Below, in pieces: positions 9,422-19,703 of a stretch of 64,000 nucleotides of DNA. The DNA comes from Candidatus Scalindua japonica. Lineage in GTDB: Bacteria; Planctomycetota; Brocadiia; Brocadiales; Scalinduaceae. How positions within the stretch are numbered: the first letter of the stretch is position 1; every line of letters begins with the position of its first letter. The position numbers and the translations under genes were made by a program. Location: the NCBI RefSeq assembly GCF_002443295.1, contig NZ_BAOS01000017.1, positions 1 to 64,000 of the forward strand. Reading direction: 5' to 3'. The notes beneath the pieces were generated by a model. It was not told the origin of the DNA. It was given only the letters and a program-made list of their open reading frames with translations, and searched no databases.

Positions 9422-11986
9422 TTATTTTTTACTCTTGTATGTCTTGACAATAGCTTTCTTTTCAATTTTTTTCATTAAACGTTCAATATCTCCTTTTTTT
9501 GGTTCATTAAAAGTTTCACCAACTTGATATTGAAAAATTGTTTTAATACTTTCGTTATACATATCTTCTGTCAAACTGGTAAAGTCCAGCAACTTTACAT
9601 CTGTATTACTCAACAAATAGGTAATTTGATCAAAAAGACTACTGGTAGCAACGCCTGAATGAACAAACGAATCTTGACCGAGGAACCCTTTAACTGTCTC
9701 AATAAACTCAAATAGCTGTGAAATTTGATATTGTGCGCCAATAATTGTTTTTTCCAGACTCTTCTTTTTAATCATAGAGTTCTTTGTGTAGTCAATAGAC
9801 TGATCAGACTCTTTAAAAACCGTATTATTATCACTCCTCCTCCTGGATTTTATACGGGCTTCAATGTCATTTGCTTGTTCAATCAATTTATCAAATTCTT
9901 TTTCAATTTTTTCAAAATCTGATTGCTTACCATAATAAGTTGTAACTTTCAATTTTTTATTAAACACTATTAACTCTTCCAGAAACCCATCAAGCTCTTT
10001 CTGACTAAATGAGAGAAATTCACGGTCATTCTTAAATGTACTGATTTTGCTGATTTCTTCACTCTTCTCAATGATATTCTGAATACCTGTTTTAATATTA
10101 AGCACCTTATTAAAAGTTTTGTCCTGATCCATCTCCTGAGCAAGAGATAAAGTTGCACCTTCTTGTTTCATGGATGAGACATCCTTACTGTTTACAAACA
10201 CTTCCAATTTATTGACATTGTCTATGAATTTGACATATTTATCCTCTTTAAATGGTTTGTCATGAAGGAGCGTCTGTAAATCAGTTAAAATGCCGCATAT
10301 TTTCTTCTCTTCCTGCTTAGTCTTGAATTTTACCAGCTTACTTAATTTATTAGAAAGAATTACAAATTTGTTCTTTCTGTTAAAGAGGTCCTGGAATTGT
10401 TCTTGCACATCTTTATTTTTATTAATGTCTTTGATTAATTTTTTTAGTTGATCTAAAGCCCCTGACAAATTCGTGAGGTAAGGAACATTCTTTCTTGCTT
10501 CAATATATGCGTCTACACCTGAATCTGTTTTTAATCTGGATGTTTTACGAAGCCCTTCTTTAACTTGTGACAAAAGAATAAGTATATCTTCTTTCTGTTC
10601 AGTGGTTAAGGCATTTTCGTTATGCGAAACCTCATGTGAAACAGATTCTGGAGATGATTCTGCTGGGGAGGACAACAGTGATTTAGCACGTTCTTTTAAG
10701 GTTGCAACGAGCCCTCTGGCCGGTTTTTCAAGTACAGGTGCTTTTTTCTGAATATCATCCTGTTTAGTAGGACCTTGCACTGACATAGAGTCAAGATACA
10801 CCAATAACTTTCTGAAAGCTCCCAGTAACTCAAGGAAATCATTTTTCAGCAATGAATGGTTTGGGATTGAACGAAATTCTTTCAATTCCTGGTAATTTGA
10901 GCTTAAATCGTCCTGTTCACTTTGACAGGCAAAATTGTGACCTGATAATTTATATTCCAGCTTTTCTATAAGTAACTCAACGGATTCCGCGCACTTCTGT
11001 AATAAGCCATATTCTTCAAGAAATTTAAAGTGAGCATCAAGCTTGTTTGTTGCAGAGTAAACATAACTATCATATGCGGGAAGGACCTTCCAGTTGTCTT
11101 TTTCTACAATATGTTCAAGCTTTAATACATCCATGAACAGTTCATTGTTAAATAATAACGGATTACCTTCATTGGTAAGATGATCAAATAGCTCTGTAAA
11201 AAGCCCAAGATTATCTATATTATCTTCTACTTCTTTAAGATCTTCTTCCTGCTCCTTAAAGATCCGGTATTGAAAATAGTGCTGTTCCAAATCCAGCATA
11301 ATAACCAATGTGATAAAATGCAGGTTTAAAAAGACCTCCTTTAAACCAGTGCTGGTAAATACTTTGTTCGACGTTACAATTTCGTTTAATCTTAATTCAC
11401 TTCCTAATGTTTTAGTTGTCAATGGTAAACCATTATGGATCAAATAACCTTCCAGCCTACCTGTGTATTTCTCCCGGGTTTCGGCAGTAGAAACCTGATT
11501 ACATCCAATATCATCCGGTTCGAAATCACCCAATAGTTTTTTCTCCTTCTCGTCAATAATCAACATATTACTTGCACCCTTGGGAAGCCCTGTTTTACAA
11601 TGCAACACTAAATGCTTTTTCATGAGAAATTGAATTAGTTCTTCCACTTCTGTTTCAGTAGCGGTGATATATGCATCTACAACACCACGTTCTTTATCAG
11701 TCTTGTAACAGTCAATCTTCCCTTTACGGAAAAGATGTTTAGTTATAATTTTAAGAGTCTTTTCAAAAGAGTTTCCAACAACTTCCCCGTTGAAACTGAC
11801 GGCAAGAGATTTCAAGGGCTCTTCAATTACCGTTTTCTTAACCCTCTCTTTAATTTCAGCTATTTGTGAACGTACAATATCAGAGCTGTGAAACTTCTTT
11901 TCCAGCAATTTATAATAATGGTTATTAGTATCTAAGATTTTTGTAACAGTTTTGGTTTTGGTTTTCGTTTTGGCTTTCGCTTTCAT
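9422..11986 (-). CDS. Large lysine-rich, mostly helical protein of unknown function
   Basis: An 854-residue protein that I do not recognise. The N-terminus is a low-complexity Lys/Ala/Thr tract (KAKAKTKTKTKT). Most of the rest looks alpha-helical and coiled-coil-like, with frequent KKLE/EEL patterns. Around residues 420-460 a Pro/Ser-rich linker separates two helical halves. There is no signal peptide, membrane segment, ATPase motif or clear catalytic motif. The start is supported by AAAGGG upstream, and a good terminator follows, so it is monocistronic. A structural or nucleic-acid-binding role is possible because of the basic head, but that is only a guess. Confidence 0.75.
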   Translation of the reverse strand: MKAKAKTKTKTKTVTKILDTNNHYYKLLEKKFHSSDIVRSQIAEIKERVKKTVIEEPLKSLAVSFNGEVVGNSFEKTLKIITKHLFRKGKIDCYKTDKERGVVDAYITATETEVEELIQFLMKKHLVLHCKTGLPKGASNMLIIDEKEKKLLGDFEPDDIGCNQVSTAETREKYTGRLEGYLIHNGLPLTTKTLGSELRLNEIVTSNKVFTSTGLKEVFLNLHFITLVIMLDLEQHYFQYRIFKEQEEDLKEVEDNIDNLGLFTELFDHLTNEGNPLLFNNELFMDVLKLEHIVEKDNWKVLPAYDSYVYSATNKLDAHFKFLEEYGLLQKCAESVELLIEKLEYKLSGHNFACQSEQDDLSSNYQELKEFRSIPNHSLLKNDFLELLGAFRKLLVYLDSMSVQGPTKQDDIQKKAPVLEKPARGLVATLKERAKSLLSSPAESSPESVSHEVSHNENALTTEQKEDILILLSQVKEGLRKTSRLKTDSGVDAYIEARKNVPYLTNLSGALDQLKKLIKDINKNKDVQEQFQDLFNRKNKFVILSNKLSKLVKFKTKQEEKKICGILTDLQTLLHDKPFKEDKYVKFIDNVNKLEVFVNSKDVSSMKQEGATLSLAQEMDQDKTFNKVLNIKTGIQNIIEKSEEISKISTFKNDREFLSFSQKELDGFLEELIVFNKKLKVTTYYGKQSDFEKIEKEFDKLIEQANDIEARIKSRRRSDNNTVFKESDQSIDYTKNSMIKKKSLEKTIIGAQYQISQLFEFIETVKGFLGQDSFVHSGVATSSLFDQITYLLSNTDVKLLDFTSLTEDMYNESIKTIFQYQVGETFNEPKKGDIERLMKKIEKKAIVKTYKSKK

Positions 11987-12233
11987 TTTTTTCCCTTTAA
12001 ATTATTTCTTTTCAACTTTTTGAAGCTGGTAACAAAACAATTATTATGTAGTATAATTTTACTTTATGGTTGCATGTAATCAATAATAATAATTAATAAT
12101 GTCTACAAATATCATAATCTCTTTGACATAACAACCGATTTTTCTTATTTTTACGATACATATTAATTAATAACGATAAAAGAGTTTTGTTCATTAAACT
12201 CAATAACTCAGTTGTATTTATGAAAGGAAATAG

Positions 12234-13019
12234 TTGGAATTAGATCTTTATCAAATTGACACTTTTACCGACCGGGTTTTCAAGGGAAACCCGGCTGCAG
12301 TCATCCCGCTTGAATCGTGGCTTCCGGAAAACACAATGCAGTCTATTGCGCAAGAAAATAATCTTTCAGAAACAACTTTTTTTGTACCGACAGACAATGG
12401 ATTCCATATTCGCTGGTTTACACCTGAAACTGAAGTTGACTTGTGCGGCCACGCAACACTGGCAGCAGCTTATGTACTATTAAATCTCTTTGATTATAAA
12501 AAAGAGAGGGTAGAATTTGAATCAAAGTCTGGTAACTTAACGGTTTTCCAAAAGGATGGCTGGCTTGTGATGGATTTTCCCGCACAATCACCTATCCCAT
12601 GTAACATACCGGATGCAATAGTAAAGGCTTTTGGCAGGACACCGATTGAGTGTTTACAGGCAGAAGACTACACGGTAGTTTTTGAAAATGAAAGTGAGGT
12701 TTTATCAATTAAGCCTGATATGGTTTACCTGAAAAAACTTGATCTGCGCGGCGTTATCATTACTTCACGATCAAAAAAGTATGATTTTGTATCCCGCTTT
12801 TTTGCTCCTAACTTTGGAATAGACGAAGACCCTGTAACGGGCTCTGCTCATACCCAGCTCACACCTTACTGGTCAGGAAAACTGGGCAAAACAAAAATGG
12901 AGGTAAAACAGATTTCGCGCCGTGGCGGTGAATTAGTGTGTGAATTACATAACGACCGAGTACTGATTTCAGGAAAGGCAGTAAAATTCCTGGAGGGAAA
13001 AATAGAACTTAAGAGTTGA
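12234..13019 (+). CDS. PhzF family isomerase/epimerase-like protein
   Basis: A 261-residue protein of the PhzF family (diaminopimelate-epimerase fold). GNPAAV near the N-terminus, the conserved acid in NLSETTFF, DLCGHATLAAAY and EDPVTGSAH near the C-terminus are all family signatures. Members isomerise or hydrolyse small metabolites; the substrate of this one cannot be deduced. The TTG start at 12234 follows an AAAGGA site; the ATG at 12220 is out of frame. It is followed closely by a flavoprotein gene on the same strand. Confidence 0.88.
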   Translation: MELDLYQIDTFTDRVFKGNPAAVIPLESWLPENTMQSIAQENNLSETTFFVPTDNGFHIRWFTPETEVDLCGHATLAAAYVLLNLFDYKKERVEFESKSGNLTVFQKDGWLVMDFPAQSPIPCNIPDAIVKAFGRTPIECLQAEDYTVVFENESEVLSIKPDMVYLKKLDLRGVIITSRSKKYDFVSRFFAPNFGIDEDPVTGSAHTQLTPYWSGKLGKTKMEVKQISRRGGELVCELHNDRVLISGKAVKFLEGKIELKS

Positions 13020-13068
13020 CAACCACATTGGATTATTTCAATTAGAGTTAACGCTTGATAGAAAAACC

Positions 13069-14244
13069 ATGAAAAATTACGATGTTGTCATCATTGGTGC
13101 AGGTGCGGCAGGGTTGATGTGCGCACTGACGGCTGGGCAGAGAGGACGTAATGTAATGATTCTGGATCACGCTGACCATGTGGGCAAAAAAATATTGATT
13201 TCAGGCGGAGGGAGTTGTAACTTTACCAATCTTTATCTTGAAGCAGAGCATTATATATCCCATAACCCACACTTCTGCAAATCAGCGTTGAACCGTTTCT
13301 GCCAGTACGATTTTATCTCGTTAGTTAAAAAGCATAATGTATCTTATCAACAGAGGCAATTGGGACAACTTTTCTGTAACGGAAACTCAGTCGAGATTTT
13401 AAACCTTTTATTGCATGAGTGTCGGCTTTCCGGTGTAAAGATCCAGAAAAGTTGCACAATAAATAACATAGAGAAGAACAACTCTTTTTCCGTTAAGACT
13501 AATTCAGAGAACTATACAACCCAATCACTCGTCATAGCAACTGGTGGTTTATCAATGCCAACAATTGGAGCTACCGGTTTCGGATATGATGTGGCAAAAA
13601 AGTTTGGACTCAATGTTCAACCCGGCCAACCTGGCTTGGTACCACTTACCTTCAACAACAATGACTTGAAAAGCTTCGGCGATCTATCCGGTATATCCCT
13701 AGATGCTGCTGTTTCCAGTAATGGACAATTATTCAGGGAGGCTATTCTGTTTACCCACAGAGGCCTGAGCGGCCCTGCGGTATTGCAGATTTCAAACTAC
13801 TGGCAACCGGGAGATGAAGTTGCCATTAATCTCCTGCCAGATATCGATCTGACAGAAACTATTAAACAATGGCAGAAAGAACGCCCAAGAATGGAGCTGA
13901 AAAATCTGATAGGAGAATTGCTAACCAGGCGTATTGCAAAACGCTGGCTGGAATTATGGTATCATAATAAGCCCGTTAACCAATACAATGAAAAAGAGAT
14001 CAACCAGATTGCCGATTTATTCCATGTATGGCGTTTCAGACCTGCAGGTACCGAAGGCTATAAGGTAGCGGAAGTTACTCGTGGCGGCGTTGACACGGAA
14101 GAGCTGTCATCCAAAACCTTTGAAGCGAGGAGAGTAAAGGGTCTTTACTTTATTGGAGAAGTTGTTGATGTTACCGGCTGGCTGGGTGGATATAATCTCC
14201 AATGGGCCTGGTCATCCGGCTACTGTGCCGGCCAATTTGTATAG
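13069..14244 (+). CDS. HI0933/YhiN-type FAD-dependent oxidoreductase
   Basis: A 391-residue flavoprotein. The Rossmann FAD motif GAGAAGLMCA lies at about residues 10-19, followed by VGKKILISGGGSCNFTN, a hallmark of the HI0933 family, and the C-terminal GGVDTEELSSKT and GGYNLQWAWSSG segments. Some family members reduce unsaturated steroid or bile-acid bonds, but most have no assigned substrate. It lies 50 bases after phzF and 36 before a nitroreductase gene, suggesting a redox operon. Confidence 0.88.
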   Translation: MKNYDVVIIGAGAAGLMCALTAGQRGRNVMILDHADHVGKKILISGGGSCNFTNLYLEAEHYISHNPHFCKSALNRFCQYDFISLVKKHNVSYQQRQLGQLFCNGNSVEILNLLLHECRLSGVKIQKSCTINNIEKNNSFSVKTNSENYTTQSLVIATGGLSMPTIGATGFGYDVAKKFGLNVQPGQPGLVPLTFNNNDLKSFGDLSGISLDAAVSSNGQLFREAILFTHRGLSGPAVLQISNYWQPGDEVAINLLPDIDLTETIKQWQKERPRMELKNLIGELLTRRIAKRWLELWYHNKPVNQYNEKEINQIADLFHVWRFRPAGTEGYKVAEVTRGGVDTEELSSKTFEARRVKGLYFIGEVVDVTGWLGGYNLQWAWSSGYCAGQFV

Positions 14245-14280
14245 AATTAGCTTATTTTAAAACATAAGGAGGATTTCCCC

Positions 14281-14826
14281 ATGTTTATGTCTATTATCCA
14301 GAAAAGACGGAGTATCAGAAAATTTCTTAATAAGCCTGTTGAGAAAGAAAAGATAGACCTGCTTATTGAGGCCGGACTTCGATCACCTTCCTCAAGAGGA
14401 TTTAATCCGTGGGAGTTTATGGTCATTACCGATCGTGATTTATTGGAAAAATTATCAGATTCCAAGATGCATGGATCTCAGTTTCTGAAAAATGCTCCTT
14501 TGGGAATTGTTGTATGCGCTGATCCCGAAAAATGTGATGTATGGGTCGAAGACTGTTCAATCGCCTCCACCTTTATCTTTCTGGCAGCAGAATCACTTGG
14601 GTTGAGAAGCTGCTGGATACAGATCAGGGAGAGGATGCATAACGAAACGATAACCTCCGAAAAATATGTTTCAAACACATTGGAAATTCCATCAAGATTG
14701 AATGTGGAATCAATTATCGCCATTGGCTACCCGGATGAAACAAAATCTTTTCATAAGAAGGAAGAACTCCAATTTGCAAAAGTATATTACAATCAATACG
14801 GAAAACCTTATTGTAAACAAACATAA
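14281..14826 (+). CDS. Nitroreductase family FMN-dependent oxidoreductase
   Basis: A 181-residue protein with the N-terminal RRSIRKF motif that binds FMN phosphate and SPSSRGFNPWEF; the C-terminal IAIGYPDE segment is also typical. A strong AAGGAGG (14266-14272) sits eight bases before the ATG. Members reduce nitro groups, quinones or flavins with NAD(P)H; the physiological substrate is unknown. It is the last gene of the plus-strand trio that starts with phzF. Confidence 0.9.
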   Translation: MFMSIIQKRRSIRKFLNKPVEKEKIDLLIEAGLRSPSSRGFNPWEFMVITDRDLLEKLSDSKMHGSQFLKNAPLGIVVCADPEKCDVWVEDCSIASTFIFLAAESLGLRSCWIQIRERMHNETITSEKYVSNTLEIPSRLNVESIIAIGYPDETKSFHKKEELQFAKVYYNQYGKPYCKQT

Positions 14827-15231
14827 CACATATGGCGATCTTTGAAGTTATCCCTGCGGCAGAGTTAATTCCAAAGCTAAGTAACGACTGTTTACTTACA
14901 AATGAATTTTCTAAAATCTTATTTTTATCAAGTTCAGGATGTCACATTTGATGCCTTTTCACTTTTTCATTCTACTACTGTCCGGACTTTCCACTGACCC
15001 CTTTTCCTGTCTGGACTCCTCACGAAAGTGAGGAAAATATTCAAACGGAAAGGCCAGGCGTCACAAACTACAGACCCAGCTCTCGCCGGGATTCCAGTCA
15101 GGGTTATTACCATTACATCAATAAGGAAACCAGGAAGGACAGGAAAAATAGTGAATACTTTATTTTTTACCTGGTAGTAACTGCTTAAATACGAGGACTG
15201 ACATTTTTTCTTTCCCTTTTTACTGCTTGAA
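14827..15231. other. Non-coding stretch at the edge of the decayed region
   Basis: I see no gene and no ribosome site here. Composition is slightly richer in GC around 15000-15120. It may be eroded mobile-element sequence, but nothing specific can be recognised. Confidence 0.4.
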
Positions 15232-15540
15232 TCAAGTAGGGTTAGATCTTGAAAGCAGATTGCGCAATGCTGCTTTATTTACTGCACTTGTACATGCTCC
15301 AAACATCTCTCCTATTTCTTTATTCTTTAACCCTGTATACATTTTCAATATTCTTATATCTTCCCTGAAAAAGATGTCCACTGCGTTTATGATTGCGATT
15401 GTAATAGACGCCAGACAGAGACCCTGTTTAAATGAAAAAACTTCGTAACGCTTCATATTTCTTATGAGTAGACAAATCTTGCCCGTTGTTTTAGATGTGA
15501 AAAGAATTTCAATCCTATTGACATGGTAATGACCGTCCAC
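15232..15540 (-). pseudogene. Remnant of REP-associated (IS200-like Y1) transposase
   Basis: The 102-codon frame begins with DGHYHV-NR, resembling the start of Y1 transposase domains (GHYHVISRG). It ends with TGLKNKEIGEMFG...SAVNKAALR, the typical C-terminal helix-turn-helix of REP-associated transposases. The HUH and catalytic-Tyr middle part is missing. This looks like an internally deleted, inactive copy. Confidence 0.55.
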
Positions 15541-15681
15541 CGATGCGCCTCTATCGAAGCCGTTCGGTTACTTACACCGCTTCTTCCTCCATCCTAAATC
15601 TAAAGTCAAATCTACTGGCAAAAGATATCACCAAAATTTTGCGGGGTAAATATATCCTGTTGAGAATGAAATATCCTTTTC

Positions 15682-15721
15682 GTCTCAGCACAAGGGGGGG
15701 GGGGTATCTCAGCGCTATCGG
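15682..15721 (+). repeat. Copy 1 of a TCTCAGC repeat (mobile-element end?)
   Basis: Contains TCTCAGCACAA, a G run, then TATCTCAGCGCTATCGG. The same arrangement recurs at 20522-20571 in the same orientation. The multiple short repeats with homopolymer tracts resemble IS21-family termini. Confidence 0.6.
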
Positions 15722-15900
15722 GTGGTCTAAAAACGCTGTTGAGTGATAGCCATCTCGATGAAGATACTTACCAAAGAATTCAAGATATTGTGACTTATTT
15801 CTCTAAACAATACAAAATAAAATATAGCGTTCGCGGAATAATCGACTTGCTTCATAGATTAGGCTATACATATAAAAAACCGAAAACCCTTTCGCAATGA
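15721..15900 (+). pseudogene. IS630-family transposase fragment (N-terminal helix-turn-helix part)
   Basis: In-frame translation from 15721 gives GGLKTLLSDSHLDEDTY and then KYSVRGIIDLLHRLGYTYKK, a clear match to the winged helix-turn-helix region of IS630-type transposases. It ends in a TGA at 15898-15900, long before any DDE catalytic domain. It begins directly at the end of the TCTCAGC repeat, suggesting an insertion or recombination junction. Confidence 0.7.
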
Positions 15901-15917
15901 GTATAACTCAATTTTCT

Positions 15918-17963
15918 TCAAAATTGCCACGTTATATTAAAATATACACTACGTTCGACTTCGGTTGCGTCAATGCTATTAACAGCTGCGAACTCAGGGT
16001 GTTGATCATCAAGTATATTTTTCATGCCAACACTCATTTCAAGAGAATCGGTTCCATGCCAGCCAAGTCGCGTATCAAGACGAAAATAACTAGGAATATT
16101 TCCGGTATCGAGATTGTCAACATAATAAAGTGATGTATCAAACTCCAGTTTAAAAGGAAGATCCAGATAAGAACGAATCTGGGCTTGGCTATTTGGTTTA
16201 ATGCCTTCATGCTCGATGTCTGCTCCAATACTGTTACTTCCTTTAACTAGTTTTAGCTTCATATGAAGATAGGTATATCCAACATATAACTTCCAACGAT
16301 CTGTTACATTCCAGTCTGTAGAAATCTCCACACCGTATGTTTCACCCTTCATTTTATTGTCAACAAAGGTTGGAAAGATGGTATTTGTTGGATTATTTGG
16401 ATTGGGAAAACGTACTCCTGTCTCAGTAGTTTCTAGTGCATCGTAAGAGTTATAAAACGTTGCAATGTCAATTGAAAGACGTTTTGCAGGTTGAATACGG
16501 TATCCAAGTTCGGAAGCAATAAGATTTTCTGAGTGAAAATCGTGGCTACCAAGAACTTGAACAGTACCAGTGGTAACGAAACCAGTCGGAAATGTTGTTA
16601 TACTGTGTACCGAATCATGCTCAAAACGATTAGGCGTCCTTACAGATCGAGAAACAGAAGCCCATACTGCTGTTCGATGTGTAGGTTTCCAGATTAATCT
16701 CAAATTGGGCTGGAATTCGAGTCCTGTATAATCATTATGTGAAATCTTTGTTCCAAGGATTAGTCTTAGTTTGTCATCAATAAGTGTAATTTCATCCTGT
16801 ACAAATGAAGTTAATAAATTGTCATATCTACTACTAGATTTACTGGTATTATCAGTGTCATAAGTAAGCCCCCTGAAGCCATCAATGTCATCAGTTACAT
16901 AACGGTATCCCAGACCCCACATAAATTCCTGTCTGTCCCCTAATTTAAATCTATGCTGCAAATCAATATCAGATATGTTTCGAACCTCTCTTGTTATAGC
17001 ATTCTTACGAAAGGTTTGATCTAAGTACATTTGGAGAATAATTTCAGAGCTATCAGATAACATATATTTCCAACGTCCCAAGACGTGACCACCGGATAGT
17101 TCGCTATTCCGTCGTGGCTTAGAACTGTTAATAAGCGATTCATTAGAATGACCATCATATATATTTCCCTGAAACATCAATTCACTAGAAGATGATAAAT
17201 CCCAATCCAGGCGGAAACCGCCTTGTAGCATGTTCCACTTATCATTACCATTTAGACTAGAATCATTAAGAAGATCACCAGAGTCATCATATTTAAAGTA
17301 CCTTGAATAGAAGCGATAATTTATATCTTTACCTATTTTTCCACCATAGCGGAAACCGCCTATAGCTCTTTCTTCGTTTCCGACTCTCCCAGTTAGGAGA
17401 CCACCTTGTGTATCTCTGGAATTTTTAGTTATTATATTTATCACCCCATTTATTGCATTGGCGCCCCAGAGGGTACCACCCGGTCCACGGATGACCTCAA
17501 TACGTTCCAAATCTTCCATTAAATAGTTTTGTACATCCCAATATACACCGGCAAGAAGGGGTGAGTAAACAGTTCTTCCATCTATTAATACCAGAAGTTT
17601 AGTTACAAATCTGGCATTAAAACCACGTGAAGTTATTGCCCATTTGTTCGCATCTATTTGTGCCACTTGCAGTCCGGGTACCATTCGAAGTAACTCAGGT
17701 ATACTTGCAGCTCCAGAACGCCGAATGTTTTCTTTCGTGATTACGTAGATGGCGGCCGGTGAATCAAAAAGTTTTTCGGTTTTTTTTGAGACAGAGCTAA
17801 CCTCCATAAGAAATGACTCTGCCTTTAACCATCTTATTTCTTCTTGTATGGACGCAGTCTCATCTATATTTTCTGGATGTCCCGCGGGTTCTTCAGAAAA
17901 AAGTTGAGTAGAATTAAAGGCAAAAAGAATAAATAAAATGAAATATTTTGCATTATTTAGCAT
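15918..17963 (-). CDS. TonB-dependent outer-membrane receptor
   Basis: A 681-residue outer-membrane protein with a signal peptide (residues 1-23). The plug domain (about 60-185) includes VYVITKENIRRSG-like and IRGPGGTLWGANAINGVINI segments. A 22-strand-type barrel follows and ends in FNITWQF with the terminal Phe typical of barrel insertion. It should import a siderophore, vitamin or metal chelate using TonB energy; the ligand is not evident and no TonB/ExbBD gene is nearby. It stands alone between decayed mobile elements and is intact. Confidence 0.92.
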   Translation of the reverse strand: MLNNAKYFILFILFAFNSTQLFSEEPAGHPENIDETASIQEEIRWLKAESFLMEVSSVSKKTEKLFDSPAAIYVITKENIRRSGAASIPELLRMVPGLQVAQIDANKWAITSRGFNARFVTKLLVLIDGRTVYSPLLAGVYWDVQNYLMEDLERIEVIRGPGGTLWGANAINGVINIITKNSRDTQGGLLTGRVGNEERAIGGFRYGGKIGKDINYRFYSRYFKYDDSGDLLNDSSLNGNDKWNMLQGGFRLDWDLSSSSELMFQGNIYDGHSNESLINSSKPRRNSELSGGHVLGRWKYMLSDSSEIILQMYLDQTFRKNAITREVRNISDIDLQHRFKLGDRQEFMWGLGYRYVTDDIDGFRGLTYDTDNTSKSSSRYDNLLTSFVQDEITLIDDKLRLILGTKISHNDYTGLEFQPNLRLIWKPTHRTAVWASVSRSVRTPNRFEHDSVHSITTFPTGFVTTGTVQVLGSHDFHSENLIASELGYRIQPAKRLSIDIATFYNSYDALETTETGVRFPNPNNPTNTIFPTFVDNKMKGETYGVEISTDWNVTDRWKLYVGYTYLHMKLKLVKGSNSIGADIEHEGIKPNSQAQIRSYLDLPFKLEFDTSLYYVDNLDTGNIPSYFRLDTRLGWHGTDSLEMSVGMKNILDDQHPEFAAVNSIDATEVERSVYFNITWQF

Positions 17964-18200
17964 TATTCTTATTTTTTCAATTTAATATGATTATCAAGAT
18001 AGAATTTGTATTTAGAAAATAGTAAAAAAAATTGATATTTATGTCGAAACTTATATAGCTTACAAAGCAAATGTAGATAACTTAAACGACCTGAAGAACT
18101 CTAAAAACAAAGTTTCCAACGCGAAACAACAATTGATTATATTGGATACATTCCAAAGCTTATTAACCGTTTTTTACCGTAGATCCGGTCTGAAGAGTAT

Positions 18201-19294
18201 TTACTTTCCAGTTGTTTTAATGTTCTCAAAACTCCTTAGTATCATGATGGTATTTTCAGGCAATGTCAATTCTACCAAGGCTTCGTTCTTTCTGTGACAG
18301 AGAACAATGCCGACTGTAGGGGCTTCATCTTCTGTTTTTTATTAATTTGTCAAAATAATTTACATACATCTGCATCTGCCCAATGTCTTGATGGGTCAGT
18401 TTATCACGCTTTAAGTCGATAAGCACATAACATCGTAGTAAGCGATTGTAGAAAACCAAATCCATATAAAAGTGATCATCATCAAAGGTAAAACGTTTTT
18501 GCCTGGCTTCAAAGAGGAACCCTTTTCCCAATTCTAAAAGAAAATGTTCCAGTTTGTCGATAATCCCTGTCTCTAACTCATGTTCGGAATATATATGTTT
18601 CTCCTGTAGATTTAGAAACTCCAGCACATACGGGTCTTTTATAATATCATCAGCCTTATCAATAATATGTCCTTTTTTAGATAGTTCTTTAATTTCCTCT
18701 TTATCCCGGCTCAATGCAAAACATTGATAAAGTGAAGATTCAATTGGTCATTTAAGCTCTCTCACGCTCCAACTATGTTGTATAGCTTCAATCTCATAAA
18801 AATTACGCTCTGCATGATTGTCGATGGTAAGAAAGATTACATAATGCGACCAGCCAAGTTTGACGCGTGAAGACAATTGCACAGAAAGCGAATGAGTAAT
18901 CTTTGTTTGTTTTAAAATTGGCCAATAGTGATTGATCAAAAAGTGTCTGTTGAATATCTATTTCGTTAGCTTCTGGGGCATTTTGAGATTCGACCGACAC
19001 TGTCGGACGAATTTGTTTATACTTCTGATAAAATGACCTATACAGTTTGAGGCGAGTCGGCGAACTCCCTTTAATCTTGATCTCAGCAAGCTTTTTTGAC
19101 AAAACTTCAAAGAAGTGACTGCCATATTCTGTCCGGTCACTATCATTCTGTTCATATTCCACAATCTACCAACCAAACAGCCAGTTACGCACCACCAGAG
19201 CGATATCTACTGACCGTGATGCCTGTTTCTGTAATTGATTATGCGTTTGCTCAAACAGCCCAATCAACTTACTGAGTTCGAGTTTATCGCTCAT
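18201..19294 (-). pseudogene. DUF1016 (YhcG-type PD-(D/E)XK nuclease) pseudogene
   Basis: Reading from the ATG at 19294, the family pattern is continuous only across several lesions. There is an in-frame TAG after residues NWLFGW, where functional relatives have a Tyr. A frameshift lies near 18935. An in-frame TGA at 18748-18750 follows SVRELK. A single-base slip in an A run near 18340 moves the frame into TVGIVLCHRKNEALVELTLPE. The C-terminal nuclease core (DLVFYNRLLRCYVLIDLKRD) is still readable in 18325-18714. The family comprises DNA nucleases found near restriction systems. It is inactive here. Confidence 0.8.
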
Positions 19295-19469
19295 ATATTT
19301 ATATCCAATATCTTCTTATCATCAATTCTTTCTGCATAGTAGCGGATTTTAATAGTATATCTGAATTGTTTCAAGTGTATTTTTTCAATCACATAGCGGT
19401 ATAGTATCTTTTATGTAAAGCTATCCTGGTGCGATAGAATTCTTAATATCAAAACCTTTTACTCTGTGA

Positions 19470-19703
19470 TTAACATTTACGGGGGGATAAGTAGTTAACA
19501 AGATATAATGTTTTTTGAGGCATATTGTACACTATGCCTCCAGATATTTTCTTTCTGAAAACAAAAAAAGTGATCTGCTTCCATTTCAAGCCTAGAATCT
19601 CTCCACGCCTCTTCGTTGTGTTCGTACTCTCACGATACCGCTTGCCATTAAGCCGGTAATCAATGTAGTACGTCTGACCTCGTTTGTATAAACTGCCATT
19701 CAT
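19470..19703 (-). pseudogene. Internally deleted tyrosine recombinase (integrase)
   Basis: The first 30 residues (GSLYKRGQTYYIDYRLNGKR) are a typical arm-binding start of a phage-type integrase. They run directly into RRGEILGLKW, which is the catalytic Arg-I segment normally about 130 residues later, and the frame then degenerates. The core-binding domain and all later catalytic residues are lost. It marks a former integrated element with the neighbouring Rep fragment. Confidence 0.7.
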
